Source of the DNA: Ustilaginoidea virens
Taxonomy: Eukaryota; Ascomycota; Sordariomycetes; Hypocreales; Clavicipitaceae
Length of the DNA: 64,000 bases
Reading direction: 5' to 3'
Assembly (NCBI RefSeq): GCF_000687475.1
Contig: NC_057319.1
Location: forward strand, 3,028,001-3,092,000
In this document: in pieces, positions 1 through 12,198 of the stretch
Layout of the letters: every line of letters starts with the position of its first letter
Position numbering within the stretch: the stretch's first letter is position 1
Notes under the pieces: model-generated
The model's input: only the letters and a program-made list of their open reading frames with translations
The model's database searches: none
What the model was told of the DNA's origin: nothing
Position numbers and translations under genes: made by a program

Positions 1-2568
1 CTTGCAACGATACTCTGGGGGAGCTCCAACAGCTAGGTGTCTCCCATCACGTACAGCTTCCCCAATTGGTTCTAGTTGGCGACCAATCTGCTGGGAAGTC
101 TAGTCTCATGTCTGGGCTTGCCAACCTTGAACTCCCTCGCAGCGAAGGAACCTGCACAAGATGTCCTCTTCACATCCGAGTCTCGCAAAATAGCGACTGG
201 TCTTGCCGTGTGTCGCTCAGGAAGGAGTACTCCTATCAGCCGCCATTGGACAGACTCATAAACGAGTCAGATGTAACGGCTGATGACCCCTTTTTCCCAT
301 GGCGCAAGAAACAAGGGACGGCCGTGCACGAGTTCAAAACCATGCATGACAAGAGTGAGATAGAAGAGGTACTTCGTTGGGCGCAAATCGCTATTCTGAA
401 TGATGACAAGCATCACGGCCTCTTCATCCCGGGCTCTGGCAGCATTGCGGTGAACACTCCAATCACCAAAGCGGCAGAGGAGACCGTCGCCAAGTTTTCG
501 CCCAACATTGTGGCACTCGAGATCAGAGGACCCGAGCTGCCGGACTTGTCATTTTACGATATGCCGGGCGTCTTTCAAAATCCTGCAGATGCCAAAGATG
601 ACTACCTGGTCAATGTGGTTCGCAACCTTTCAATGGAATACATAAGGCAATCCTCCGCCATCATTATCTGCTCCATGCCCATGAACAGTGACGCCGAGAA
701 CTCGTGCACCTTTGGGCTTACCCGACGACTGGGTGCGTGCTCACGTACCATTGGAGTCCTGACGAAAGCTGATCTCTTGCCAAATGGTGGAAACCACGAG
801 CAATGGCTTGCGATAATGAACGGCGAGACTCATCAAACTGGCTTGGGGTACTTCATCACGTCGCGTCCCCAGGGGGAAGATTTGGACGAACTCAAGCGTT
901 GGGAGGACAGGATGTTTGAAACACACTCTATCGATACGTGGCCATCTGCTTTTCACGGCTTTTCGGATCGATGCGGAGTGGAGAAGCTGAAATCTTTCCT
1001 CTCTGAACGCTTGGGGGCAGAATTTGCGAAAAGGTCCGTAGCACACGTCCTGCGCCATGCTTTTTTTTTTTTGCAGCCCAAGCTAATCATGATGACCACA
1101 TAGCCTGCCCCACACCAAATACAAACTCAAACAACACTTGGACCAAATCAAGGAGCAGCTGGCAATGCTGCCAGAGCTTCCGGACAATGTGGAGCTCGAG
1201 ATTCAGTCCGCTCTCATGTTGTTCGCCGACTCGGCAAGGATTAAGCTGGACTATTTGACGAGGCATTTCAGCAACCTGCCCCAGAATTTCCGCGATTGTC
1301 TGCTTAGCATAAAGCCAAGATTTACGTTGAAGGACAGCTCAGACTTGATGAAAGTTGTTGAGATCTCCGATGACGAGTCGGATAACGCATCTGTGACTAC
1401 GACGGCGACCACTCCGACAGCAAAGAGACGCGCTATGCCAGCCAACACTACGCCCTCAAAGAGACCGCGGCTGGACATGTATGTGAATGGAGGGACGCCG
1501 ACGAATAGGCACTTGAAGCCGGACGCACAGAGCGGGCTCCCGGGCAGGGCGGGGAACACCGCGTCTTCTCGCGCGCCAAGTGTCCGAAAAGGTGCGCTCC
1601 CAGAGCCTTTCACGGAGTTTACAGACCTAGGTTGCCGTTTCCGCACCTTGCGTCAAATACGTGATGAGATCGGGGCCAAGACCAAGGCTGGCATGCCTGA
1701 TCGTACGTCTGACGAGGTCTACGAAGATCTCGCAACAGAAGCGGTAAGGCCCTGGAACGGGCCTATGGACGCCTTTTTGCATCAGGCCATGCGGGAACTG
1801 CATTCCGAACTGGAGACGACTTTGAACAAGTCGCTTGAGAAGCTGAAGAAGAGGTTCATTTACGCAGAAGCCAAAAAACACTTGCGCGGCTGTCTCGAGG
1901 AGCATAGGAAAGAGACGGAGAAGGATCTCCAGCTTCTCTACCAAGACGAGACAGAAAGACTACTGACCTTTAACAATGATGCCTTTGTACAATACAAAAA
2001 GGAGGAACTGACTGAGCTCAAACGATTCAGACACTGGTTGCGTCGCAGAGCGTCGGGGGATGAGACCAGAACGTTTATTCCAGGCGAACAGCTGACAGAA
2101 GACGATCGGGCACAAGAAGCCAGGAGGCGAGAGGCAGAGTTGTCGAAAATGGGCCCGGATCAGTTCTCACAGGAACTAGAGGTCGCTGCATACGTTAGGG
2201 GGTACTATCGCCTCGCGGCCCTGCGTTTTGCTGATGCGGTGTCTCAGCGCATAATCTGCCGCATGATCCCGTCGATCCGGCGAAAGCTTGCGCACTATTT
2301 GGAGGATAAACTCGGCATCCGCCGTCCCGACGCAGCAGGCATTTACGTGAGACTGATGGAAGAGGACGGCGACACTGCTGCGAAGAGGGTAACCCTCAAA
2401 TCCGAGAAGGAAAAATTGGAGAAGGCGTTGGGGAGCATCGAGATGCTGGAAACCGGAACAGAGAGCGCTGTGTCCAACGTGTCCGAGTCCATGACCCAGC
2501 CAGCTACTCAAACGGCCGAGACAGACGTGCACATGAACGAAGGCAGCGTCGAGGATACAGAGGTGTAA
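1..2568 (+). CDS. Dynamin-family GTPase (Mx/fungal dynamin-like), 5'-partial
   Basis: The reading frame is already open at base 3, so the gene starts upstream of the window. Proposed exons are <3-1033 and 1104-2568. The 70-nt intron (1034-1103) has donor GTCCGT, a CTAAT branch-like site and a TAG acceptor, and splicing joins FAK to SLPHTKYKL in frame. The G domain shows the P-loop GDQSAGKSS (from about nt 78), G3 DMPG (about nt 558) and G4 TKAD (about nt 764). The second exon holds a helical stalk and a GED-like C-terminal end (region VRGYYRLAALRFADAV). Members of this family assemble on membranes and hydrolyse GTP. Between the stalk segments lies a disordered insert (about nt 1342-1560) with an acidic VVEISDDESD stretch and basic patches AKRRA and SKRPRLD, resembling a SUMO-interacting motif and a bipartite nuclear signal. 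Family assignment is firm. Subcellular role and exact paralog are unknown. Confidence 0.9.
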
Positions 2569-3717
2569 AGTATGCACCTCTTGTCGCAAATTTGCTGTAG
2601 GAAACGCCAGCTGCTCAATTGGTTGAAACGACGACATTACCTGGTCGCCGAAGCTCGGAACCTGAAGTTGTAGTCTTTCGCGAAGGGGTGCTATAGAGTT
2701 TTTTTTTTTTTTTGTTTTCATTTTACCCCTAAAAGGCTGTCGTCTTTTAGCGGTGGGAAGGACAATCTACAAGGTGTTTGACTACCTAGGTACTAGGAGG
2801 TAGGTGGAACAGGGACGGTGGCTGTTGGACATTTAGCTACGCGGATATCCGCTGAGTTCAAGTTGGGAATGGTGGAGGACTGCCCAGGAGCAAGCTAGGA
2901 TTCATCGAGAAGTTCGCATCAGACACACCATGTACGTTATAAACGAGCAGGAGAAAAGGAACATTGCTGGTCACCATTACCATTTCGAGCAAGGACTTGA
3001 AGCGCCGAAACTGTAAAAGAGGGGGCCGCTAAGCGGACCATCAGGTCATGAGAATGAGCGAGCCGCCTAGGTAGTGGGCTGCTGCAGATAGAGAAGAGAC
3101 GACGTGACGAAAGGGCCCAAGCTGGCGATCCAACGGACATTGCCGCATTGTTTTCTTTGTTTTGCTGTATTGGTTTGGCGTTGGGTCTATTTTCAGGCAG
3201 ATGGACACGATGTCGGCAGCTGGGAAGTGCTCAGTCTCACCGTGGCGGCTCTGTTGGGCGAACCGGGGAGGAGGGGGGGTTTCGCCCAAGGTCAGCAGGT
3301 ACCTGGTACATAAACTAACCGTGACAAGGCGGTGGGGACTAGAATCCCCGGAACACGGACCAAACGGAGTACTCGGTACTCGGTACAAGGGGACGGGACG
3401 TCGACGTCACCCATGACTACGGACCACGGGCCGTGGTTAACCCGACACAGCCATGAACCACGCAACGCGCAAGGCACGAGCAGTGTTGACCCACACCACA
3501 CACCTTGCAAGCTACACTTGGCAAAGCGAGCGACCGAGTCTGTCTGTCGAGCGCAACCGTATCATCAAGCTCACGGCTCGACATCATCGCAGCGCTGGCC
3601 AGCACATTCTATTCCCCGAGCATGTTACCCGTGCGCTGAGCGTGCCCAAACTGCAAAGGCCCTCCCCAAGAGCTGCTGCCCCAACACCTCGCAACATTCA
3701 TCACGTTCCACACCAGA
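2569..3717. other. Intergenic, no gene seen
   Basis: This 1.15-kb gap separates the dynamin-like gene from the small adaptor gene. It has a poly-T run near 2700. Short ORFs on both strands here have no recognisable domain and low-complexity composition. It probably carries the 3' end of the first transcript and the promoter of the second. Confidence 0.5.
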
Positions 3718-4359
3718 ATGGGAGGTTGCCAGTCGTGCTTCGGCCGGCGGGACAAGGACGACTACGACGAGGTGGGAATATCACACACTTGCGCGAACCT
3801 TGGCTCTCCAATTGACCGTCCCTAACGACGGACGCCAACAGACTGAAGAATCGCGACTTTTGTACGACGACGTCAACGGAATGCAGTATGGCAGCTTCAA
3901 CGACCCAACTCTGAATGGCGACGACACGGTCGAGGCACAACGCGAGCATGAAGCCTTGCAGAGGGTAGTGGCCAAGACGTCAAAGTAGGTGGCGAGGGGG
4001 GGTTGCGCTGTACCGACCCAAGCAACGGTGACTGATGATCCGAATCCAGTAACATGGTGGATGTTTTTGAAACTGGGCCTCACGACACCGGTGGCCGCGG
4101 TGGTGCCTCGACGCCCTTTGCGTATGCGGGACAGGGCGCGAGAGTCGCTCGCTACCAGCATTTAGTATCCAAGTTGAACAATGACGAGGAGTGCTTTGCC
4201 CACGGAGTCAAGGTGGATTGGCTGACCGACGACGACGACGACGACGACGAGAACCTCGAGATGCGAAGCAACCGGCCAGCAAGCATCAAGACTTTGGAAG
4301 ACGAGAACGGCGGTCCACTCGTTGGCACTTTTGCGGACGCGGCGGCAGCTATGAGATGA
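3718..4359 (+). CDS. LAMTOR1/Ego1-like lysosomal (vacuolar) adaptor
   Basis: Three exons are proposed: 3718-3771, 3842-3984 and 4050-4359, giving 168 residues. Intron 1 (3772-3841, 70 nt) has donor GTGGGA, branch CTAAC and a CAG acceptor. Intron 2 (3985-4049, 65 nt) has donor GTAGGT and a CAG acceptor. Splicing gives a smooth protein running from MGGCQSCFGRR through ESRLLYDD to VVAKTSNNMVDVFE. The N-terminus MGGC is a classic signal for Gly2 myristoylation with nearby Cys palmitoylation, as in LAMTOR1 (p18) and yeast Ego1/Meh1, which anchor the Ragulator/EGO complex and Rag GTPases to the lysosome or vacuole for TORC1 signalling. A run of seven Asp residues lies in exon 3. The assignment rests on the acylation motif, length and remembered fungal homologs of this pattern. 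The exact complex role is inferred. Confidence 0.78.
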
Positions 4360-5098
4360 TGAGATGACCATGGATGATTGTCAGAGGTCACACGACCAAG
4401 GGATCGAGCTCTACACGCGTTCCTTTTCTTCCCTTGACATGTTTTCAAATTATTTATATACCCCCCCCCTCCCCTTCCCTTTTTCCCCACCCCCCAAACT
4501 TCTCAGGTCGAGGACAAGCTCGGAGACGACAAGCTCGGAGACGACGATTCCGGCAACGTACGCCTTCCTCTTCTGCTTCTTTTCTTTTCTCTTTAGCTTT
4601 CGTTCGTTTATGCTGTTTTGAGGCATTTTTTTCTTTTTGTCTTTTCGCTTACTTCCCCAGCATGGACTTGGATGCACCCCGGGGCTGTCGGAGACGAGCT
4701 TCATAGGAATTTGCAAGAATGCCGCCCCCCATGTGGGATTTTTTCACAAGAGTTAATGATCCCAGCTGATCCAAGTGTCCCTCGAAGTGTCATGATGTTG
4801 TTGCTTTTCCGAGTTTCTGCGAGGGTTGCGACTGTACTCCATACTACGTCGCCCTTTCTTTCTCTATTTTTCCATGTACAGAAGAAAAAAAAGGGGGGGG
4901 AAAACCAAGAAAAAAAACCAACTTTCAACCCCACTTCATACCGACTTTCAGTCTTTTTGACCGTCTCAACAAAAGCAACGGCCGGCAAGGGTGTCTCGAG
5001 ACCAGACCAGCGGCGCCGCATCTATACTGAGCCGGGTTGGCTTTTGTTCCGCGGTGCCGGGACCGGGACCGGGTGGGCGGAAAGCGAAATCTCTGCCC

Positions 5099-5133
5099 TT
5101 GTCCCTTGTCCCTTGTCCCTTGTCCCTTGTCCC
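5099..5133. repeat. 7-nt tandem repeat (TTGTCCC)x5
   Basis: Five perfect head-to-tail copies of TTGTCCC, in intergenic DNA. Confidence 0.95.
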
Positions 5134-5534
5134 TGGACACTCTGGACACTGAGGCTGGAGGCCGACTCCGTGCACGGGTCACGAGACACCATGCACATAA
5201 CAATGTTCCATTGAGCATGGGACACGTGCTAAGCTTTGTTTTATTAGCGGTGGAGTCCCGCTAGCATGGACTCTGGTCTTCCTTTCATGTTTCTCCGTTT
5301 TCGGCTCGAACCGCTTCTTTAGTTAGTCCCGACGCCCCAGCCAGACCCTCCTTGAGGGAAAGGGGAAGAGCGGAAGCAAGGATCTTGCCGCGCCTCTCTC
5401 CAAGCCATCGGGACGCCGCCTAAATAATCAGCCGTCTAACCTTGTTTCGGGAATCCCATTACAACTTTGTCAGACTCCCAGCTCCTGGAAAGCAAAGGTT
5501 GGGAAAACCTGCCATCAATTATCAAGGGTTCTGA

Positions 5535-5557
5535 GGGGGGGGGGGGGGGGGGGGGGG
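5535..5557. repeat. Poly-G run (23 G)
   Basis: Homopolymer of about 23 guanines. Its length is prone to sequencing and assembly error. Confidence 0.9.
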
Positions 5558-6239
5558 CGCTGCTTTGTCTCGTCCGTACGTGCGTGCGTGCGTACCTTGG
5601 CATGCATGTGGACCACGTACATGCATCTCAAATGAGCCTGACCCTGTCACAGAACGGAGATGGCGAGCAAATCCTTCGCAGCAAGACGCCCTCGCGTTAC
5701 TCGGCGGTCGCGGTACCTGGATTCGTCTCGGCCCTCGGGGGGGTTTAATAAGAGACGCGTGCGTCTCACGGCCGCCGGTGCACACCTTTCTTTCTGCATG
5801 ACGATGGCCTCCCCAAAAGCCAGATTGATGCTAGATATGCTAGATCTCTCTCCCCGATTACCGAGGGGCGGCGGATCATGACTGGCCAGCTCGAAACAAG
5901 GTGTCGCGCGTGCGTTTTCGCATCATCTTGGAGCTGGTATCGTATCCTGCTCCGTAGGAACCACCGAAAGCAATGCTGAAGACAATGAAAGCGGAGGGGC
6001 CGATAAGCCTGTATCAGTATCGGAAAGGCACAGCAGCGACGACGCTCTCGTCGTCCGGTTGCTTTACGCGCCGGGTGCTTGTTTGAGCTGGCACGGCAGT
6101 GTGGCGTTCTGGATTGGTTTGGCAAATAGCATCGTATGCCGAGTACGGAGCAGCGTCACGGGCAAGTCGTACGCGTCTGGTCTTTTGAATTCTCTGGATA
6201 CCAGTTGCCAGTACATGCCAGAGCCTAGCGTCAGACAGT

Positions 6240-6425
6240 CCGTGTCTCTCTGTTCCTGTCTCTCTCTTTGTCTCTGTCTCTCTCTCTCTCTTTGTCTGTC
6301 TCTCTCTCTCTCTTTGTCTGTCTCTCTCTCTTTTTGTCTCTGTATCTCTCTCTCTCTTTGTCTCTCTTTGTCTCTCTTTGTCTCTGTATCTCTCTCTCTT
6401 TGTCTCCGTCTCTCTCTCTTGTTCT
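6240..6425. repeat. CT-rich microsatellite (TCTC / TTTGTCTC)
   Basis: An imperfect polypyrimidine repeat built from TCTC and TTTGTCTC units over about 185 bp. It creates spurious long ORFs on both strands, rich in Ser/Leu/Cys on plus and Arg/Glu on minus. Confidence 0.9.
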
Positions 6426-7799
6426 TTTTCTTATCTGATTCCATCTTAAATTTGTCATTTTTTTTTACCCACACCTCCCACCCACCAAGACCGGGCAACG
6501 GTGTCTCTGTTCATCCTGCATGCAGCCCTTTGCATTTCCTCCCGTCACACAGGTTCGCCGGCCAATACGGTGTGGGACAGCAAATGCCCCAAACCCTATT
6601 ATGTTGCCCTTTCAAAGCTCCTCCTTGTGGTCCTCGAAGGTATATTTTCAAACGACGGCTGAGCGGCTGGCCCACTTCTTCTTCTCCCACCAAACCCGAA
6701 TTCCCAGCAGCGGCAGCCCGCCAACAGGGACGGATCTGTACGGAGCACGGAGTTCTTGTCAGTAAATAGGATCGTCGAAGCACAGAGCATTTCCGCTGTG
6801 TTGGAGGTATCTGAGAACTAGCGAATACATGATAGCTGAGCTCTACCTGCATCCAAACACAGTTGCCATCAACAAACCTGGACCATCAACGCCAGATGAA
6901 AGGAGACAAATAGATTAAAAAGTGCAACAAGTCCGCACGGTGCACATGGTGAAGACTCGAGGTCTGTTTGCGGCCGCTTCTGTCGTGCATCGCCAAAATC
7001 TGGCCTGTGTCGTTGCCCTGCTGGCCGATATTGAGAGTGAGTAAACGAGTAGCGACGAAATCACGCACAGGAGAGGAGGACCATGGGAATGGCTAGCAAG
7101 ATTACCAACCAGACCTTGGCTTTGCTCGAAAATACTTCTGTATCCAAGGAAAAAAAAAAAGAAGAAGAAAGAAAGACAGCAGGGTCGTCCTTCCACCCGC
7201 CTTGGGTCCGTCATTGGGGCGTTTTGGTGATTCTAGGCGGCTTTTCGTAAGGGCCGTCGAACCGACGAGTTGGCCTGATTAACGTGATGGGCGGCATTCC
7301 CACTCATCCGCTGATATTGTGCCGAACCAACCTATGATTTATGGCCGCTTGCTTTTCTTTTTTCTTTTCTCTTTTTTCTTCTTCTTTTTTCCTTTTCTTT
7401 TTCTTTTTTCGTTTCTTCTTGTCTTTGCCCCCTATCCCCCCGTCGCTCTCTTGGCCTTCTAAGGTTGCCTGTAAAGCCCCTCCTCCCGCAAGTCCCGTGG
7501 TTTCGTTACTGAAAAGACAAGTTTTGATTAGCCGCATTCCCCATTCTGCTGCCCCCAATTCTCGTCGAAGGAGCCCCCTTTGTGACATCGCTGACAACCG
7601 TCACTGTTCCTTCCCTCTCCAATCGGTAGCGCCTTCCCTCTCCCCTCTCCTCTCGCCTCTTCCCCCCCCCGCTTCCCTCTTTCCCCTTTTTTTTCCCCCT
7701 CTATCTTTTCCTCTCCTCTCCTCTTATTTTCTTCTGTTTTCAAAATTCTTCTTTGTTGCCCTTCGTTTTCCTCTGGGCGGGGTTGGCTGGAATCATCTT

Positions 7800-8138
7800 T
7801 CATACCTGTCCAAGAGACTGTAGTCTGTGTTCGTGCTCTTCCCGCATCCGGTAGATCTGCCCAAGCACCTCTTGCATCTCGGCACATGTCCGCTCTATGG
7901 TTGCGTTTCGGTTGCCTTCTCGCTGCCAACGCTGCACATCCCGGTACATCTTGTCGTAACGACGCTGCTTCTTCTCCATGTCATGACACAACTTACACAC
8001 GTCCCCTTCTACCTTTGTCTCGTACACAAGCTTGAGCCCGCACGTCTCGCCCATTCGGTATTCTTTATTGCATTGCTGCCGGAAGTGTCCCCAGCGCCAG
8101 TAACCGCAACTCCAGCGTGTCTGATCAAAGTAGCACAT
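7800..8138 (-). CDS. Small conserved fungal protein, function unknown
   Basis: The ATG is at 8138, and the frame runs 112 residues to a TGA at 7802-7800. The protein starts MCYFDQTRWSCGYW and contains pairs of Cys (CNKEY, ETCG, VCKLC) followed by a Lys/Arg/Glu-rich coiled-coil-like tail. The conserved spacing resembles a Pezizomycotina family of short Cys-containing proteins that I remember as 'MCYYDQ..W.CG.W' hypotheticals, with no assigned function. The last codons read CAG|GTATGA, so the apparent stop lies inside a good splice donor. A 3' intron and a longer C-terminus are possible, but I could not place the next exon. The frame is open upstream from a GTG, but the first ATG is the best start. 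Confidence 0.65.
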   Translation of the reverse strand: MCYFDQTRWSCGYWRWGHFRQQCNKEYRMGETCGLKLVYETKVEGDVCKLCHDMEKKQRRYDKMYRDVQRWQREGNRNATIERTCAEMQEVLGQIYRMREEHEHRLQSLGQV

Positions 8139-11100
8139 AGTCGAAGCATCGGTCAGCGGCACACAGCGGGCCGAAGTGAGAGGGGGAGAAAACCCTGCAG
8201 AACCACCAAACTCATTGTCAGCCCGTCAGCCAGGCTTTGCCCTGCCCATAGAAACCGCCTACGGAGGGACGAATGTGCCCCGACTTGCGGTTATTTTGTC
8301 TCCTCTGGGCCCAGTGGAGAGCAAGAAGGGGGGAGGGGAAGGGTTGGGAGAGAAAGAGAGGGGGGGGGTTGGGGGGTGGTCTTCTCAAACGGGATGTCCT
8401 TGGGCTGATGTTCTCGCACCCAATCGAAGTGAGAAAAACTGATGGGAATCGTTGCTTACCAGAGTAGTTCGGCCTCTTTTGCCACCGCCGGCGCAGCGCA
8501 GCACAGCACAGCAAAGCAAAGCACAGCACAACAACTACCTCCGAGTACGAGACACACGCGGAACGCTCAAGACTCGCTCAAATCGGTCCAGGTCGGATTC
8601 GATACTTTATAAATGTATTACGCCTTTCGAGTTCTTCCGTGTTCTTCCGTGCCCTGGCAGCGTCACGAAACCTCTTTTTGTTTTTGCGGAATTTGGACAA
8701 GCTTCGCTTCGGCGCAACCTGATGCCGTTGTGTAGACTCCTTAATTGGTCTTGTCGAAGGGGATACGCATGTAAACTTATACTTGTTCGACTGCAGCTGT
8801 CGACCGCTACATTATTCGCTCCATCTTGCTTCCATGCCGCGCTCTATAACTTGACCACAGTGGGACTGTTCCTCAACCGACGAGTACTTTTCAAGCGCAC
8901 CAGCCAACACCATCGTCACTTTCATGTTGCTCCCTGCGGGAAAAAAGAGGCTTCGATACGTGGATTGGGTATCCTTACCTTTGCCCCATACACTCACCCA
9001 TTGTCATGCACAGCATACACGCCCACTTGACAGTGACGCCCCTCCATGAGCCCTTCCCCCCCCCCCCCCCCCCCTTCCCTTCCCTCCTCCCTGGAGCAAA
9101 AACGGCAAGGCATGGCAGACTGCTAGCTGGAGAAGAAGGAGGGAGGGGAGAAAGGGGGGAAGGGGGGGGGGGGGTTTGCTTCTTCTTTCGACAGGACGGG
9201 AACTGGTATTTCACACACAAACTCAATAGGACCTTGTAACGGCGCCAGGTACTACCTTCAGGAAGCCCGGAACGTCAAGGTATCCTGAATGCCCAATGGT
9301 TCAGGGGGCCCCCTCGACATCCGAGCTGCCCCAGTCTGAAAGAGTGGGCAGGTCTAGCTGCCGTTTGCGCAGAAAGACGCGCTGCGTACGTGCCACGTTG
9401 ATTAGGCCTCAAGCAAGTAAGGCCCTAACTGAACCCACTGAATCCTCGGGGAGCCGGAATCAGTCGAAAGGCCAAAACTCGGCGCTCAACCAAGGTGACA
9501 GACAGACCGATTGCAAGGGAAAAACGCCCTTCACTCCCCTCTCAGTGTGTATACTCCGTACAATGACGGTATTGACGGAGCACCGAGCACTAACCGAATT
9601 TCCGCCAATTTTCAATGTCTTGGTCTGCCCATGTCGTGCGATGCCACCTATATCATGATTGGGCATTGACTTCGTCTTGGGCCCTGGCCTCTTGTGGTTG
9701 CAGGACAACAACAAACTGCGTGGGCGGTGCATGCACAATGCATGGTCCACCTTGAATACTGCCATTCCTGGTATTCCAGCAGGTTTCTTTCTCGCTACAG
9801 GCTTTTTAGTAGGGGTCTCTTTATTCAAGGGACAACACGGGCGGCCAGATCTGCGGCCGCGTGGGGTTGTGAGTTCGTCCCGAAGACGGACAAGTGTCAT
9901 GAGCAGAACAAGCAGCCCAAGCTTGTCCAAGACGGGACGAGTCGAGAGTCTCGGTGTACACAAGCATTCTGGTTTGTTTATCTATCCCCAGCTGAGCCAC
10001 TTGCCGGTTCAAGATGTCGGAAAGCCGATGCAGATTTCATAACCAACAAATGAAGATGCTCTGGGTCTCATCCCTGGGCCCAGGGGAAAGAAAAAAAAAA
10101 GAGGGAGAAGAAGGAGAAGAAGAAGAAGAAATGAAAGATAAGCTCCTAGGTATCCTGATCAAGACATATTCAAATTCATAATGACCTGTGGCATGCATAC
10201 TAAGCGATCCCATTGGCAATAGATTCTTTTAGAAAGATAGTACCGTGATATACTCTCTTTATATCACTTTTCCGACGACCGCATGGATTCTGCCTGCCTG
10301 CCATGACGATGAATGGCTGACTACTTTGGCCCTTCCGGGTCATGATCGGGCTGGGCGCTGTTTTCGGCATTGTTTTCTCTGAGTCCGGCCTTTTTTCCTT
10401 TTCCGCAATTTCAATTTGCATCTCATCCTTATTTCACGTGGATACTCATCGGCCGTCTGGTCTAGTATCTGCTATTGGGCCACTGCTACGGTACTTGTTA
10501 CGAGAAGATGGGCGTAAATGGTTGTGCTGTTTGCTTGTGCCTGGCGGGCCCCCAACCAAGCCCTCCTCCCCTTCCCCTTCCCCCCCCCCCTTTTTTTTTT
10601 TTTTTTTTTTTTGGTTCTTTTGGGTTCCGGTGGCTGTCATTTAATACGAGAAGACAGGAAGTCACAAGTCTTTTGGTCCTTTTCGCCCTCTGGACTTTGC
10701 CCATGCCGCAATGATCAGAAGCCGCCGCGCCGCGCTCACATCGCGAGCGTAAAGTGCGCAATACCTGGATGAAAGCTAGGTACATTCTGTTTCCCAATGC
10801 ATACTTCCCACCCTGGCATGAATTTTGCACCGACTCAGATATGAGCATGCCGGTTGATTTCATCCTGGAGCCGACGCCAATAGTATTCGCGGGAAGAAGG
10901 GGAGGGGGGGGGAGGGGGAAGCCGAGGCAGGGGAGAGAGCAGCTTGGATAGTTTGCTTTTCTTCGGCTCCTGATACTGCGGATTATTTTGCCCGTGGTTT
11001 GCGATGAAGATGGAGGAGGGGTGTGAGGAGAAAGTTTTTGTTAACGTGTCCGCGGCCGTTTGGGGCCGGGATGATGAGCAATAAAGAAAGGGGGAAAAAG

Positions 11101-11750
11101 GAGCAAGAGTCAACAAGGGGAAAAGAGCGCGAGGGGCGAAGCGACGGCCAAAAAAAAAAACATAAAACAAAAAAAAAAAAACCTCCGGCCTGCCACGGCC
11201 AAGGGGGAGGAAAGGGAAAAAAAAAAAAGGGGGGGGGGGGGGAGGGACGTGTGGATACGCCCTCTTGAGAGATGATGTATGATGTTCTCTCCCGCCACGA
11301 TGTTGTCGTCCAAGGCCTCCAATGGAATTGATTCGGCTGGCATTTATGAAGTCTCAGCTTCCACAATCAGCGGCAAAGATGATTGTGGACGAAGCCGCAG
11401 CGAGGCGCATCAGGGATAGCAATCATCACACCGGTTGAAAATTTTTCGGTTTACACCAACTTCCAAACAGGACGAGACTTGGGAATAACGACAGCAACGC
11501 TGGGGAAGGTGTAGGCGCGCATGCCTATTGCCGGATATGGCCCTGCAATTGGTGGCATTGGGAGAGCCTCGGTGACACGGAGCAGGCGGGCTGCTTCCTG
11601 CCGGCCTCCTGGCTTGCTGGCTCGCTGGCTTGCTGGCTTGCTCTCTGCAGCGGAGAGGCTCCAGCAGCATGCCTGGAAACTCGCACACAAGCGGAATCTG
11701 CTATCCTTTGAACTGGCAGGCGACGTCAGGGGGAGCCCCTTTGGGTGACC

Positions 11751-11787
11751 GGACAGGACAGGACAGGACAGGACAGGACAGGACAGG
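11751..11787. repeat. Pentanucleotide repeat (GGACA)x7
   Basis: Seven perfect GGACA units followed by GG. Confidence 0.95.
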
Positions 11788-12182
11788 TTTTCTTTTCAAC
11801 AACCAACAACCAAGCCTGCCACGATTCCCCCCCCCCCCCCCCTCGGGCGTCTTGACACTGCAGTACCGTCTTGGCAAGCTGATCACGGACGGATTCGCAG
11901 AAAAAGCTGAAACCAAAGAGAAAAACCGACAACCAGACCACGGCGGTTTCTGATTTGATGATGAGCAGCCTGGGCTTCGGCTTGTGATGGACGGGAGCAG
12001 AAACACTTGACCATTGGATTTCAAAACACGCATACAAGCCTCGAGCAATATTGTGGCCAGCTTTGTGGGACGGCGGCGACGGCTCATGGACTTCTGCTCT
12101 GGGGGAGCTGGACCGTGCATATAACAACTGCCTGCCTGCCAGCCAGCCAGCCTGCCAGCCTGCCTGCCACCACCTCAACTTG

Positions 12183-12198
12183 TACGGAGTACTCCGTA
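12183..12198. repeat. 16-bp perfect palindrome TACGGAGTACTCCGTA
   Basis: Perfect inverted repeat made of overlapping copies of the dispersed word TACGGAGTA. It sits next to a CCTGCCAGCCAG-type tandem stretch (about 12128-12170). Confidence 0.9.

Larger units (their letters stand above)
4360..7799. other. Gene-poor, simple-sequence-rich region
   Basis: No ORF in these 3.4 kb has a credible domain or codon structure. The sequence holds a 7-nt tandem repeat, a 23-G run, a long CT-rich microsatellite, and poly-pyrimidine stretches near 4440-4500, 4620-4640 and 7340-7440. A small unannotatable gene cannot be excluded. Confidence 0.5.

Noticed and set aside
6431..6439. Single TTATCTGAT, an exact iron-GATA match
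   Set aside because: One such match is expected by chance in 64 kb. It borders a CT microsatellite and is far from iron genes.
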